A DNA stretch of 64,000 nt from assembly GCF_003589925.1 (NCBI RefSeq), contig NZ_CP032382.1, forward strand, positions 310,001 to 374,000, given 5' to 3'. The notes under the pieces are model-generated. The model had not been told where the DNA came from. It was given only the letters and a program-made list of their open reading frames with translations, and did not search any database. Below, piece by piece: positions 37,095-48,181 of this stretch; position 1 is the stretch's first letter, and each line of letters starts with the position of its first letter. Origin of the DNA: Chryseolinea soli (GTDB taxonomy: Bacteria; Bacteroidota; Bacteroidia; Cytophagales; Cyclobacteriaceae). Position numbers and translations under genes: made by a program.

Positions 37095-37163
37095 TTTAGT
37101 CCTTCGTCATGAGTCTTTAGTCCTTCGTCCAACCATTGATCTCAGGACTAAAGACTCAGGACT
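37095..37163. repeat. Nested direct and inverted repeats upstream of recA
   Basis: A perfect 15-bp inverted repeat (37110-37124 and 37144-37158, core GTCTTTAGTCCT/AGGACTAAAGAC) has a 19-base loop. Its left arm overlaps a 14-base direct repeat TTTAGTCCTTCGTC (37095-37108 and 37116-37129), and its right arm overlaps a 9-base direct repeat CTCAGGACT (37141-37149 and 37155-37163). It sits between divergent genes; no open frame or T-tract is associated. It looks like an extragenic repeat element. Confidence 0.7.
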
Positions 37164-37477
37164 CACTACTATCCTATCGGATCAACCCTGCAATATAAAG
37201 GGTTTGGAGAATTATTACGGCATTCCTGAAAAACGTCAACTCATTGAAACAAATTTGCTTAGCTCCATCGCCTTAAAGCAAAGCAAACATCAGCGCATTT
37301 TTTCTGTTGATATACTTGTGCATGACGTTTTTAAATTAGGGTCAGAGTCGTAATTTCACCCATCTGTAAACGTTTGGCAAGTTGGTCGTAACCCTGAGGG
37401 AGTTATCTGAGTTTAACTCCACGTTTATCCTGCTACCCCAAATCATTTTTTGTAACTATTAAACACGAACGAATAGA
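37164..37477 (+). other. recA upstream region
   Basis: AT-rich stretch of about 310 bases between the nested repeat and recA. No gene, tRNA or convincing TAnnTTTG promoter was found in it. The one clear structure is the palindrome at 37399-37420, reported separately. Confidence 0.5.
37399..37420. promoter_or_regulatory. Palindrome upstream of recA, possible operator
   Basis: GGAGTTA (37399-37405) and TAACTCC (37414-37420) form a perfect 7+8+7 inverted repeat ending 57 bases before the recA ATG. Size and position fit a dimeric repressor site such as an SOS operator, but the sequence is not the LexA box of Proteobacteria or Firmicutes, and an RNA hairpin is equally possible. Confidence 0.4.
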
Positions 37478-38524
<1,047 letters not shown>

Positions 38525-38543
38525 TTATTATACTATCCCAAAT

Positions 38544-38575
38544 AAAAAACCTCCAGGAAATCCTGGAGGTTTTTT
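38544..38575. terminator. Bidirectional terminator between recA and amidohydrolase gene
   Basis: Perfect 15-bp stem (A6 CCTCCAGGA / TCCTGGAGG T6) with a 2-base loop, 19 bases after recA and 15 bases before the end of the convergent gene. The A and T tracts let it work on both strands. Confidence 0.92.
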
Positions 38576-38589
38576 GTTGACTTTGAATT

Positions 38590-41500
38590 TTAGTGCATGG
38601 TCTGACAACTGCAGTGCAACGACTGGAAGCTGTGCGTCTCTTCATGCCAGGGGAAATTCTGGCTGTATTTGTTTTGCTCCCAATAGAATTTCTTCCGCGG
38701 CGTGGTGTAGTTGCCCGTTTCGTTCAGGGTGTTAGCGTCATAAACCCGGCCGTTGATCACGGTGTACACCAGCGTGTTTGAATTCGCGATGTCGTCGAGG
38801 GGATTTTTGTCCAGCACGATGAGGTCGGCGAGTTTGCCGGCTTTGAGCGAGCCGATCTGGTCGTCCATGCCCAGGTAGGCAGCCCCGTTGATGGTGGCGG
38901 AGTGCAAGGCTTCGAGCGGTTTCATACCTCCCTGCACCAGCATCCACAATTCCCAATGCGCACCCATGCCTTGCAACTGGCCGTGCGCGCCAAGATTGAT
39001 CTTTACACCGGCATCGCTCAGCGTCTTGCAGGCGCGCGACGTGAGCATGTGGCCGTTCTCATATTCCTTGGGAGGCACCATGGTGCGGTGACGCGAGCGC
39101 GCATCGATGATGCCGCGGGGCGTAAAGGTGAGCAGCTTGGTGTTTTCCCACACGTTGTTGTTTTGATAGAAATAATATTCACCCGTGAGGCCCGCATAGT
39201 TCACAATGAGCGTGGGCGTGTAGCCGGTCTTGCTGTTTTTCCAAAGGGTGATCACATCGTTGTAGAGCGGCGCCACAGGAATGTTGTGCTCGATGCCCGT
39301 GTGGCCGTCCATGATCATGCTGATGTTGTGATAGAAAGTAGATCCTCCCTCAGGAACCACTTCGATACCTAATTCACGCGACGCCTGGATGATCTGTTGG
39401 CGTTGCTCGCGGCGGGGTTGGTTATAGCTTTTCACCGAGAAGGCACCAAAGGCTTTGGTTCTGCGGATGGCGCTGCGGGCATCGTCGAGGCTGTTCACCA
39501 CGGCTTTGAAGTCGCCATCGGCGCCATAGAGGATCACACCCGTGGAAAATACGCGCGGGCCCATCATGTTGCCGGCCTTGATCATTTCGCTTTGGCTGAA
39601 GATCATTTCCGTGTTCGACGACGGATCGTGCGCTGTGGTCACGCCGTAGGCGAGGTTGGCAAAATACTCCCACTGCTGTTGCGGGCTCAGGCCATAGCGA
39701 AAGTTGCCCAGGTGAGCATGCACATCGATGATGCCGGGCATGATGGTCTTGCCTTTGGCGTCGATCACCTTTGTCCCTGCTGGAATAGAGACCTCACCGC
39801 TCTTACCGAGGGCTTCGATCTTGTTTTTGTTGATGACGATGGTGCCGTCCTCGATCACGCCGTCGCCTTCCATGGTGATGAGGCGCGCGCCGGTGAAGGC
39901 CACGCGGCCGTCGGGTGTGTTCGATTTTATTTTGAGACCGATCTTAATACCGGTGGTGTCCACGGGAGGCAACGTGTCGGGAGCGCCGGCCAGGAACTTG
40001 AAGCGCTTGTTCAGGTCGTTGCCAAAGTATTCTTCACCCAGTGTCCAGAAAACTTTTTTACTGTCGCGCGACCAATGCAGGCTGATGCCGGCGTCGCGGG
40101 AAAGCTGTGTCACCGGGAAGCCGGTGGACTTGGAGTCGAGGTCGATCGTTTGGCCCACGGCCGGCATGGCGGCCACAAACGCTTTGTGGAGTTGCGTGAA
40201 GGCAATCCACTTTTCGTCGGGACTGGGCACCAGGCGGTTGGCATATTTGGAAGTGACCAGCGTGCGCTCGTCACCGCCGTCGAGACGAACGCTCTTCAAC
40301 GTTTTGGTGAGGTCTCCGAAGAGGTATCCGCCGGTTTGGTAGAAGATGCGCGTACCGTTGGCGTTGAACTGCGGGTATTCTCCCTGCGACACGATCCGTT
40401 TCATCTCCCCTCCTCCTGCGGGCATCCAATAGAGGCCCGGATTTTTTGTGAAGGTATAGCCTTGATGATCGTTGCCTTCTTCTTTGGCAAAAACAAGCTT
40501 ACTGCCGTCGGGCGAGAAAGCAGGTGTGCGGTAGATCCCCTTTTCGGTGGTGACCTTTTTCGGGGCGGCACCTTTTGTTTTCAGGTTCAGGGTGTAGATG
40601 GCGCCCGATGTTTCGTCGCCCCAGGTCACGTAGGCGATGTCGTTGCCATTCGCGGAGAAGGCCGGCTCGAATTCAAAGTCTTTGGAGGCCGTGAGGCGTT
40701 GGGGTGTTCCGTTGGGAAGTTCCTTGCGCCAGAGGTAACCTACGGCATTGAAGAGCAAAGTTTTTCCATCGGATGATGTCACCGCGTGGCGGATAGCCTT
40801 GCTTGTAAATTCATCCGCGAAAGCGGCGTTCTTGAAATGTAAGGCTTCTGAGATCTTCAAGGTGGCCTCCACATGGAAAGGGATGTCGGTCACTTTCTGA
40901 GAGGCTACGTCGATGTTTTTGATCTTTCCTTTCGACCAGATCACAATAGCGGCATCGTTGGGTGTCCAGCTAAAGCCTGGATACACACCGTAGATGGCCC
41001 ACGCTTCCTGTTGATCTTTGTTGAGGTCGTCATAGATGGGCCACTCCTCTCCCGTTTTCAGGTCGTGGATGTAGAGCACTGATTTCTCGCGCACGCGTTT
41101 CACAAAGGCCAGCTTCGATCCATCGCGCGACACCTGCGGGCGGGCCGCGCCGCCGGGGCCACCCGTTAGCACTTCCGTTTCGCCTTTCTGAAAATCGTAG
41201 CGCTTGATGACATAGATCTGGCTGTTGGGGTCCTTGTTGTATTGGAAGAATCCCCCGGGGTACATGTCCTCGCTGAAATACAGATAATGGCCATCGGGAG
41301 AAACGGAAGGTTCGTTCACGTCCTGCTGATCGTTCTTGCGTTTTGTCAGTTGAAGCCCTGTGCCCCCGGCGATGTGATACATCCACATTTCGCCGGCGCC
41401 CAGCGAGCGTTGCGAGGTGAAGTGCTTGCGGGCCACGAGATAGTTTCCATCGGGTGTCCACGCCACATTGTTGAGCAAGCGAAAGTCTTCTTTGGTCACC

Positions 41501-41874
41501 TGGTGGGCGTCGCTGCCGTCGCGTTTCATCACCCAGATGTTGTCGCCACCGCCGGCGTCGCTGGTGAAGGCGATGAATTTTCCATCGGGGCTAAAGCGGG
41601 GTTGCACTTCCATGGGCAAGCCGCTGCGCAGGGCTTTGGCGGTGCCGCCCTGGATAGGGAGCGTGTAAATGTCGCCCAGCAAGTCGAATACGATCTCTTT
41701 TCCGTCGGGGCTCACGTCAACGTTCAGCCAGGTGCCTTCGTCGGTGGTGAGCTTGATCTCTTTGGTGTGGGCGGCGGCGGGTGGTGTGGCCACGTCCCAT
41801 TTTTTGTCTTTGTCCTGTGCCCATAACGGCAAACATCCTCCGAGGAGGACGAGGAGGGTAAACCATACTTTCAT
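38590..41874 (-). CDS. Large secreted propeller-amidohydrolase fusion protein
   Basis: 1094-residue exported protein: signal peptide (MKVWFTLLVLLGGCLPLWA), about 620 residues of TolB/PD40 beta-propeller blades with repeated SPDGK, SRDGSK and SPDGSK motifs, then a metal-dependent amidohydrolase domain starting near 670 with the metal-binding HAH in GIIDVHAHLG and a downstream INLGAHGQ segment. Such fusions are common in Bacteroidota and are annotated as amidohydrolase family proteins with a Tricorn-like N-terminus. The substrate is unknown; peptides or cyclic amides are plausible. The C-terminus has a short Cys/His-rich end (HCSCQTMH). Confidence 0.9.
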   Translation of the reverse strand: MKVWFTLLVLLGGCLPLWAQDKDKKWDVATPPAAAHTKEIKLTTDEGTWLNVDVSPDGKEIVFDLLGDIYTLPIQGGTAKALRSGLPMEVQPRFSPDGKFIAFTSDAGGGDNIWVMKRDGSDAHQVTKEDFRLLNNVAWTPDGNYLVARKHFTSQRSLGAGEMWMYHIAGGTGLQLTKRKNDQQDVNEPSVSPDGHYLYFSEDMYPGGFFQYNKDPNSQIYVIKRYDFQKGETEVLTGGPGGAARPQVSRDGSKLAFVKRVREKSVLYIHDLKTGEEWPIYDDLNKDQQEAWAIYGVYPGFSWTPNDAAIVIWSKGKIKNIDVASQKVTDIPFHVEATLKISEALHFKNAAFADEFTSKAIRHAVTSSDGKTLLFNAVGYLWRKELPNGTPQRLTASKDFEFEPAFSANGNDIAYVTWGDETSGAIYTLNLKTKGAAPKKVTTEKGIYRTPAFSPDGSKLVFAKEEGNDHQGYTFTKNPGLYWMPAGGGEMKRIVSQGEYPQFNANGTRIFYQTGGYLFGDLTKTLKSVRLDGGDERTLVTSKYANRLVPSPDEKWIAFTQLHKAFVAAMPAVGQTIDLDSKSTGFPVTQLSRDAGISLHWSRDSKKVFWTLGEEYFGNDLNKRFKFLAGAPDTLPPVDTTGIKIGLKIKSNTPDGRVAFTGARLITMEGDGVIEDGTIVINKNKIEALGKSGEVSIPAGTKVIDAKGKTIMPGIIDVHAHLGNFRYGLSPQQQWEYFANLAYGVTTAHDPSSNTEMIFSQSEMIKAGNMMGPRVFSTGVILYGADGDFKAVVNSLDDARSAIRRTKAFGAFSVKSYNQPRREQRQQIIQASRELGIEVVPEGGSTFYHNISMIMDGHTGIEHNIPVAPLYNDVITLWKNSKTGYTPTLIVNYAGLTGEYYFYQNNNVWENTKLLTFTPRGIIDARSRHRTMVPPKEYENGHMLTSRACKTLSDAGVKINLGAHGQLQGMGAHWELWMLVQGGMKPLEALHSATINGAAYLGMDDQIGSLKAGKLADLIVLDKNPLDDIANSNTLVYTVINGRVYDANTLNETGNYTTPRKKFYWEQNKYSQNFPWHEETHSFQSLHCSCQTMH

Positions 41875-41967
41875 TCGGATAGGGTTAATGAGTTACTAGG
41901 CTTGAAGATAGAAAAGGTTGGGGAGGATTCAAGTGGGGCATGCATCCCGCGAAGCCCATAAAAAAAG

Positions 41968-41999
41968 AAATCCCGAAAGGTTCTTGCCTTCCGGGATTT
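41968..41999 (-). terminator. Terminator of the FtsX-type permease gene
   Basis: AAATCCCG (41968-41975) pairs with CGGGATTT (41992-41999); the stem continues past one mismatch with AAGG/CCTT and a 6-base loop. Minus strand continues CTTTTTTT. It lies about 31 bases after the permease stop. Confidence 0.85.
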
Positions 42000-42029
42000 A
42001 AAAGTTTTATACCTGCCGGTTTTACTTTT

Positions 42030-43295
42030 CTAGTTTGCACGAATGGCCAACACGGGATCCAACCGCGCAGCCAGGGCGGCCGGTATGATCCCCGAGATCA
42101 ACCCGATGGCGGATGACACGCCAAGGCCGAGGGCAATATTCTTGATCGTGAGCGTCACCACCAGAGTTCCCATCGGGATGAAGGTGATGAGGAAGACGAG
42201 GAACAATCCCGCGAGCCCTCCGATCAAGCTCAGAAAGATAGCCTCGAACAAAAACTGGAAGAGAATGAAATAGTTTTTTGCACCCAATGATTTTTGTAGT
42301 CCAATAATGCTGGTGCGTTCCTTCACCGACACAAACATGATGTTGGCGATACCGAATCCGCCCACCAAAATCGAGAAGCCCCCGATGATCCAGCCGGCGA
42401 CGCCCACGATATCGAAGAGTTGGCCGATCACGCTGGCAATGGCTTCGGGGCGGTTCATGGCAAAGTTATCTTTCTCGCTGGGCTTCAGCCCGCGGCGTGT
42501 GCGCAGAATACCCCGGGCTTCGTTCTCCAGTTCCACCAGGCCCACATCGGACTCGTAGCCTTTCAAGCCGATGCGCGAGGTAATTTCTTGGGGGAGACCG
42601 GTGCCGGTTTGGTATAGTCTCCGAAAGGACTGATAAGGAACGAAGGCCATGTAGTCTTTGCTGGGCGTGCCCAGGAAGCTCTGGCCCTCCTTGCGAACAA
42701 CACCGATCACGGTGTATTTCAGGTCCTTGATCTTGACCAACTCGCCGACCGGATCCTTGCCGTTGGTAAATAGTGCTGCGGCAACTTCATTGCCGAGGAT
42801 GACAACGTTGCGCCCTGATTCAATCTCTTCAAGGGTAAAATATCGGCCCTTTTCGATGTTTACTTCCTGGACCGCATCATAGCCTTCGCTGCCACCCAGC
42901 AGACGGATCTGGCTAATGCTGTTGCTGCCGTATTTCAGGACGACGTTACCCTTAATGGCAAAGATGGCCATGCCGCTCTCGTGCTTGAGGTTGGCTTGCA
43001 AAAATTTGAATTCGGCATAAGAGGAGTTGGGCCGGTTCCAGAAATCCCACCACCGGTATTCGCCATCGGCGTCGGCTACGAACGGCCATTTTTCGATATA
43101 AATAACCCCTGTACCGAGGAAATTGAGGCTGTCTTTGATGTTTTTCTCCAGCGAATCCACGATGGTGAGCACGGCAATGATGGCAAAGATGCCGACGGTT
43201 ACCCCCAGCAAAGAAAGGATGGTGCGCAGCACGTTGGATTTGAGCGCTCTCCAGGCGAAGCGAAAACTTTCGTAAATCTGGGCTAAGGTCTTCAT
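42030..43295 (-). CDS. MacB/FtsX-type ABC transporter permease
   Basis: 421-residue permease of the MacB/LolC class: one N-terminal membrane helix (about 22-45), a periplasmic MacB-core domain of about 220 residues, and three C-terminal helices (about 295-415) with the typical [33 protein letters not shown] motif region, ending DPVLAIRAN. These act as mechanotransmission transporters rather than true importers. No ATPase or membrane-fusion protein gene is adjacent, so its partner must be encoded elsewhere. Confidence 0.93.
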   Translation of the reverse strand: MKTLAQIYESFRFAWRALKSNVLRTILSLLGVTVGIFAIIAVLTIVDSLEKNIKDSLNFLGTGVIYIEKWPFVADADGEYRWWDFWNRPNSSYAEFKFLQANLKHESGMAIFAIKGNVVLKYGSNSISQIRLLGGSEGYDAVQEVNIEKGRYFTLEEIESGRNVVILGNEVAAALFTNGKDPVGELVKIKDLKYTVIGVVRKEGQSFLGTPSKDYMAFVPYQSFRRLYQTGTGLPQEITSRIGLKGYESDVGLVELENEARGILRTRRGLKPSEKDNFAMNRPEAIASVIGQLFDIVGVAGWIIGGFSILVGGFGIANIMFVSVKERTSIIGLQKSLGAKNYFILFQFLFEAIFLSLIGGLAGLFLVFLITFIPMGTLVVTLTIKNIALGLGVSSAIGLISGIIPAALAARLDPVLAIRAN

Positions 43296-43412
43296 TCAGG
43301 AACTATTAACGCGGTTGATAGACTTTGGGTTTGTCGGCAGTTTTGTGCTCGAATTACGCCTTATAGACTTAAAAACCGCTTTTTTGTTACAGCCCCGAAA
43401 AAAGAGGGGTCT

Positions 43413-43446
43413 TTTGTCGAAAAGGCCAATTCTTGACTTATTTTTG
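43413..43446 (+). promoter_or_regulatory. Putative queA promoter
   Basis: TTTG at 43413-43416 and TATTTTTG at 43439-43446 (TAnnTTTG) separated by 22 bases, about 50 bases before the queA ATG. The -7 element is a full match, the spacer is slightly long. A small CCCC/GGGG hairpin precedes it at 43393-43409. Confidence 0.5.
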
Positions 43447-43497
43447 CCCCTCATAAAAAAAATTACCCTTTATTGGGCTCCTTTTGCTTTCACGAAT

Positions 43498-44544
43498 ATG
43501 AAGTTATCAGAATTCAAGTTTGAACTCCCGAACAATCTTATCGCCCTCGACCCTGCCGAAAACAGGGATGAATCGCGCCTGATGGTGGTGCATAAGGATA
43601 CTGGCAAAATCGAGCACAAGATCTTCAAAGATGTGGTAGACTACTTCAAAGAAGGCGATGTGATGGTCGGCAACGACACCATGGTGTTCCCCGCACGCCT
43701 TTATGGACGCAAGGAAAAGACCGGCGCCAAGATCGAAGTATTCCTCCTTCGCGAGCTCAACGCCGAAATGCATTTGTGGGATGTGCTGGTAGACCCTGCC
43801 CGCAAGATCCGCGTAGGCAACAAACTCTATTTTGGCAACGGCGACCTGGTGGCCGAAGTGATCGACAACACTACTTCCCGCGGCCGCACCATCCGCTTCC
43901 TGTTCGATGGCGACTCTGCCGCGTTCGACAAAGTGGTGGAAACTTTGGGCGAAACGCCGCTCCCCAAATACATCAAACGCAAGATCAAACCCGAAGATAA
44001 AGAGCGTTTCCAAACCATCTTCGCCAAACATAAGGGCGCGGTTTCGGCGCCGACGGCCGGCATGCACTTTACACGTCAGTTGCTGAAACGCCTCCAGATC
44101 AAAGGTGTGGATATGACATACGTGACGCTGCACATCGGCTTGGGAACATTCCGTCCCGTAGATGTTGAAGATCTCACCAAACACAAAATGGATTCCGAGA
44201 ACTTCATCGTCGGCCAGGAGGCAGTAGACATCGTGAACAAGGCACTCGACAACAAAAATCACGTGTGCGCCATTGGCACGACCACGATGCGGGCATTGGA
44301 ATCGGCCGTGTCGGCCACGAACCGCCTGAAGGCCCGCGAAGGCTGGACGGACAAGTTCATTTTCCCGCCCTATGACTTCAAGATCTGCAACGCCATGATC
44401 ACCAACTTCCACATGCCCGAGTCGACGCTGCTCATGATGGCTTCCGCTTTCGCGGGATACGACCTGGCGATGGAAGCCTACAAAGTGGCCAAGAAGGAGA
44501 AGTATAAGTTCCTCACGTATGGCGATGCCATGCTGATCATCTAA
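43498..44544 (+). CDS. queA: S-adenosylmethionine:tRNA ribosyltransferase-isomerase QueA
   Basis: Transfers the ribosyl part of SAM to preQ1 in tRNA to give epoxyqueuosine. The start at 43498 ([19 protein letters not shown]) removes a 61-residue upstream extension that covers the promoter and has no similarity to the family, leaving 348 residues. Landmarks are [35 protein letters not shown]-like ([12 protein letters not shown]) and [19 protein letters not shown] terminator follows. Confidence 0.97.
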   Translation: MKLSEFKFELPNNLIALDPAENRDESRLMVVHKDTGKIEHKIFKDVVDYFKEGDVMVGNDTMVFPARLYGRKEKTGAKIEVFLLRELNAEMHLWDVLVDPARKIRVGNKLYFGNGDLVAEVIDNTTSRGRTIRFLFDGDSAAFDKVVETLGETPLPKYIKRKIKPEDKERFQTIFAKHKGAVSAPTAGMHFTRQLLKRLQIKGVDMTYVTLHIGLGTFRPVDVEDLTKHKMDSENFIVGQEAVDIVNKALDNKNHVCAIGTTTMRALESAVSATNRLKAREGWTDKFIFPPYDFKICNAMITNFHMPESTLLMMASAFAGYDLAMEAYKVAKKEKYKFLTYGDAMLII

Positions 44545-44575
44545 CTACGGTTTTGTTTGTTTGTTCATAATTCGG

Positions 44576-44603
44576 GGATCGTGCTCAGTCACGATCCTTT
44601 TTT
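44576..44603 (+). terminator. Terminator after queA
   Basis: Perfect 8-bp stem GGATCGTG/CACGATCC with a 6-base loop followed by TTTTTT, between queA and ispD. ispD must therefore rely mainly on its own promoter or on read-through. Confidence 0.85.
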
Positions 44604-44625
44604 GTTTTCTTATTTTTAGGAGATC

Positions 44626-45306
44626 ATGAAAGAATACGCCCTCATCGTAGCCGGTGGCAAAGGCACGCGCATAAAAAGTAACACGCCAAAGCAATTCCTG
44701 GAATTGGATGGGATGCCGGTGCTGATGCATACGCTCGAGGCGTTCTACCGCTACAGCAAAAACATCCAAATCATCCTCGTGCTCCCCGCCGACGATTTTG
44801 CCACGTGGGAGATGCTGTGCACCCGCCACAAGTTCCATAAGCCCTTACTTCTCCAGCGCGGGGGTGATTCCCGTTTTCAGTCGGTGAAGAATGGGCTGGA
44901 TAAAATCGAGGGCGACGGGTTGGTGGCCATCCACGACGGGGTGAGGCCGTTGATCCATGAAGACATTATCGGCGCCTCGTTCCGGCTGGCGGCCGTTCAT
45001 AAGTCGGCGGTGGCGGCGGTGAGATTGAAAGAATCCATCCGGATGACCGACCAGGACACGACCAAGGCGATGGACCGGTCGCGGTTCCGGCTCATCCAGA
45101 CGCCGCAGACTTTCCAGGTGGACCTCATCAAAAAAGCATACGCCCTGAAAGAAGACGACACCCTCACCGACGACGCCAGCGTGGCCGAACGGGCGGGACA
45201 TGCCATTTCCTTGTTTGAGGGAAGCTACGAGAACATCAAGATCACTACGCCGGAAGACCTGGTGGTGGCCGAGGCGCTGCTGCTGTCCCGCAAAGGGCGG
45301 GGCTAG
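44626..45306 (+). CDS. ispD: 2-C-methyl-D-erythritol 4-phosphate cytidylyltransferase IspD
   Basis: Third step of the non-mevalonate isoprenoid pathway, forming CDP-methylerythritol. The 226-residue product has the nucleotide-binding GGKGTRIKSNTPKQFLEL near the N-terminus, VAIHDGVRPLI, and TPQTFQVDLIKKAY with TDDASVAE near the C-terminus, all typical of IspD. Length is normal and it is not fused to IspF. Confidence 0.97.
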   Translation: MKEYALIVAGGKGTRIKSNTPKQFLELDGMPVLMHTLEAFYRYSKNIQIILVLPADDFATWEMLCTRHKFHKPLLLQRGGDSRFQSVKNGLDKIEGDGLVAIHDGVRPLIHEDIIGASFRLAAVHKSAVAAVRLKESIRMTDQDTTKAMDRSRFRLIQTPQTFQVDLIKKAYALKEDDTLTDDASVAERAGHAISLFEGSYENIKITTPEDLVVAEALLLSRKGRG

Positions 45307-45314
45307 AAAAGACA

Positions 45315-45336
45315 AAAGCCGGCTATCGCCGGCTTT
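45315..45336. terminator. Bidirectional terminator between ispD and DUF2795-like gene
   Basis: Perfect 9-bp stem AAAGCCGGC/GCCGGCTTT with a 4-base loop between two convergent genes, with short T-rich flanks (TTTCTTG on plus, TTTTGTC on minus). Confidence 0.8.
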
Positions 45337-45365
45337 CTTGTTATGGTTGTCTCCCGTGGAGCGGA

Positions 45366-45587
45366 TCAGTATTCGTCTTCGTTAAAGAAAAAGTCTTCTT
45401 TCGTCGGATAGTCGGGCCAAATCTCTTCGATGCTTTCGTAGGGTTGTCCGTCATCTTCAAGTTCCTGGAGGTTTTCGACAACTTCCAGTGGCGCGCCGGA
45501 GCGGATGGAATAATCTATCAACTCATCTTTTGTAGCCGGCCAAGGCGCATCTTCTAAGTAAGAGGCAAGTTCAAGCGTCCAATACAT
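45366..45587 (-). CDS. Small acidic DUF2795-like protein
   Basis: 73-residue, strongly acidic protein starting MYWTLELASYLEDAPWPATK, with segments DELIDYSIRSGAPLEVVENLQEL and EDFFFNEDEY; it resembles the DUF2795 family of short helical proteins abundant in Bacteroidota. No signal peptide or membrane segment. The start is well supported by a GGAGG sequence at 45597-45601 with 9-base spacing and by a good promoter. Function unknown. Confidence 0.82.
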   Translation of the reverse strand: MYWTLELASYLEDAPWPATKDELIDYSIRSGAPLEVVENLQELEDDGQPYESIEEIWPDYPTKEDFFFNEDEY

Positions 45588-45613
45588 AGTTTTAGTCCTC
45601 CGTTAATTTCCCG

Positions 45614-45643
45614 CAAAAATAGAATTTAATTGATCAAAACAAA
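45614..45643 (-). promoter_or_regulatory. Promoter of the DUF2795-like gene
   Basis: Minus strand TTTG (45643-45640), an 18-base spacer, then TATTTTTG (45621-45614): the best match in the window to the Bacteroidota consensus. The transcript should have a short leader of about 20 bases with a GGAGG site. Confidence 0.7.
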
Positions 45644-45716
45644 CTTTATTTCCCTTATCGTTATCCAGGCCCCAAAAGTTCAATTTTAAATCGATTTCTT
45701 CTTCCATAGGTAACCT

Positions 45717-45850
45717 CCTCCGCTGAAGCTCCCGCCTTCGCTAAAGCTCCCGCCTTCGCTAAAGCTACGGCGGGCAAGACGGCGGGCAAGACGGCGGGCA
45801 AGACGGCGGGCCCACCTTCATTAAAGCTATGGCGGGCAAGCGAGAGGCGC
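45717..45850. repeat. Hairpin-element array with amplified arms
   Basis: Two perfect tandem 18-base units CTCCCGCCTTCGCTAAAG (45729-45746, 45747-45764), preceded by a partial one, run into three full and one partial 12-base unit ACGGCGGGCAAG (45767-45811), then a diverged copy CTTCATTAAAGC...GGCGGGCAAG (45816-45840). The basic element, CCCGCC...GGCGGG around TTCGCTAAAGCTAC, is a near-perfect hairpin. Apparent reading frames through it only reflect the repeat. The rest of the 45588-45991 gap holds a promoter for the flanking minus-strand gene and nothing else recognised. Confidence 0.85.
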
Positions 45851-45991
45851 ATTTCCTGCCGCCTGTGTTACACCTGAGAATGTTTTTTTGCCATATTTGC
45901 GCCCACCAAGGCATATGCTGGTTGAACGTTTGAGACCTCGCGCGTATTGCCCTGCGCTCTCCCTGCAATCATTTTCAACAACCCGATAACA

Positions 45992-47674
<1,683 letters not shown>

Positions 47675-47689
47675 TTTTTCACCGCCTGA

Positions 47690-47779
47690 CCTCCGCTAAA
47701 GCTTCGGCGAGCAAAGAAAGGCGCAAAGTCGGCGCAAAGAACATTGCGTTTAACTTTGCGCCTTAGCGTCTTTGCGGTT
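47690..47779. repeat. Dispersed hairpin-family repeat after ettA
   Basis: CTCCGCTAAAGCTTCGGCGAGC (47691-47712) matches the element at 45.7 kb. It continues into AAGGCGCAAAG (47718-47728), a repeat GGCGCAAAG (47731-47739), and the inverse CTTTGCGCCTT (47754-47764) followed by AGCGTCTTTGCGG. Together this forms an 11-bp stem with a 25-base loop. It is non-coding and may end ettA transcription. Confidence 0.75.
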
Positions 47780-47791
47780 TAATATGATTTT

Positions 47792-48160
47792 ATGCGAAGT
47801 ATCTACACCATCATCCTTCTCGTCCTCTCCAACACGTTTATGACGTTGGCCTGGTATGGTCACCTTAAATTCAAGGAGATGAAATGGAGCCAGCATCTGC
47901 CCATCATCACGGTGATCCTCATCAGCTGGGGCATCGCGTTCTTTGAGTACATGCTGCAGGTGCCGGCGAACCGGTTGGGATTCAAGGAATATGGCGGGCC
48001 TTTCACGTTGTTGCAACTCAAGATTATCCAGGAGGTGATCACACTGGTAGTGTTTGTAGGCTTCTCGTTGCTGTTGTTTAAAACGGAGACTTTCCGGCTC
48101 AACCACCTCATCGGGTTTGTGTTCCTGATCCTGGCGGTGTATTTTATTTTCAAGAAGTGA
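47792..48160 (+). CDS. DUF486/DMT-type small membrane protein
   Basis: 122-residue integral membrane protein with four hydrophobic segments (about 4-22, 36-54, 75-95 and 103-120). The stretch WYGHLKF, the region WGIAFFEYMLQVPANRLG and the middle YGGPFTLLQLKIIQEVITL are characteristic of the DUF486 family, related to drug/metabolite transporters. Transport activity is not established. Confidence 0.88.
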   Translation: MRSIYTIILLVLSNTFMTLAWYGHLKFKEMKWSQHLPIITVILISWGIAFFEYMLQVPANRLGFKEYGGPFTLLQLKIIQEVITLVVFVGFSLLLFKTETFRLNHLIGFVFLILAVYFIFKK

Positions 48161-48181
48161 CCGGTTGAATCAACCGATCCA

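Noticed and set aside
39397..40776. 459-codon plus-strand open frame opposite the amidohydrolase
   Set aside because: Antisense shadow of a gene with signal peptide, propeller motifs and metal site on the other strand.
43315..43497. N-terminal 61-residue extension of QueA
   Set aside because: It covers the promoter region and is not part of the family; the ATG at 43498 starts the conserved protein.
45767..45811. CRISPR-like short repeats
   Set aside because: The 12-base units are directly joined without spacers, so this is a simple tandem repeat.
45661..45852. 63-codon minus-strand frame with AVLPAVLPAV repeats
   Set aside because: The peptide repeat only reflects the 12- and 18-base DNA repeats; no start context or family.
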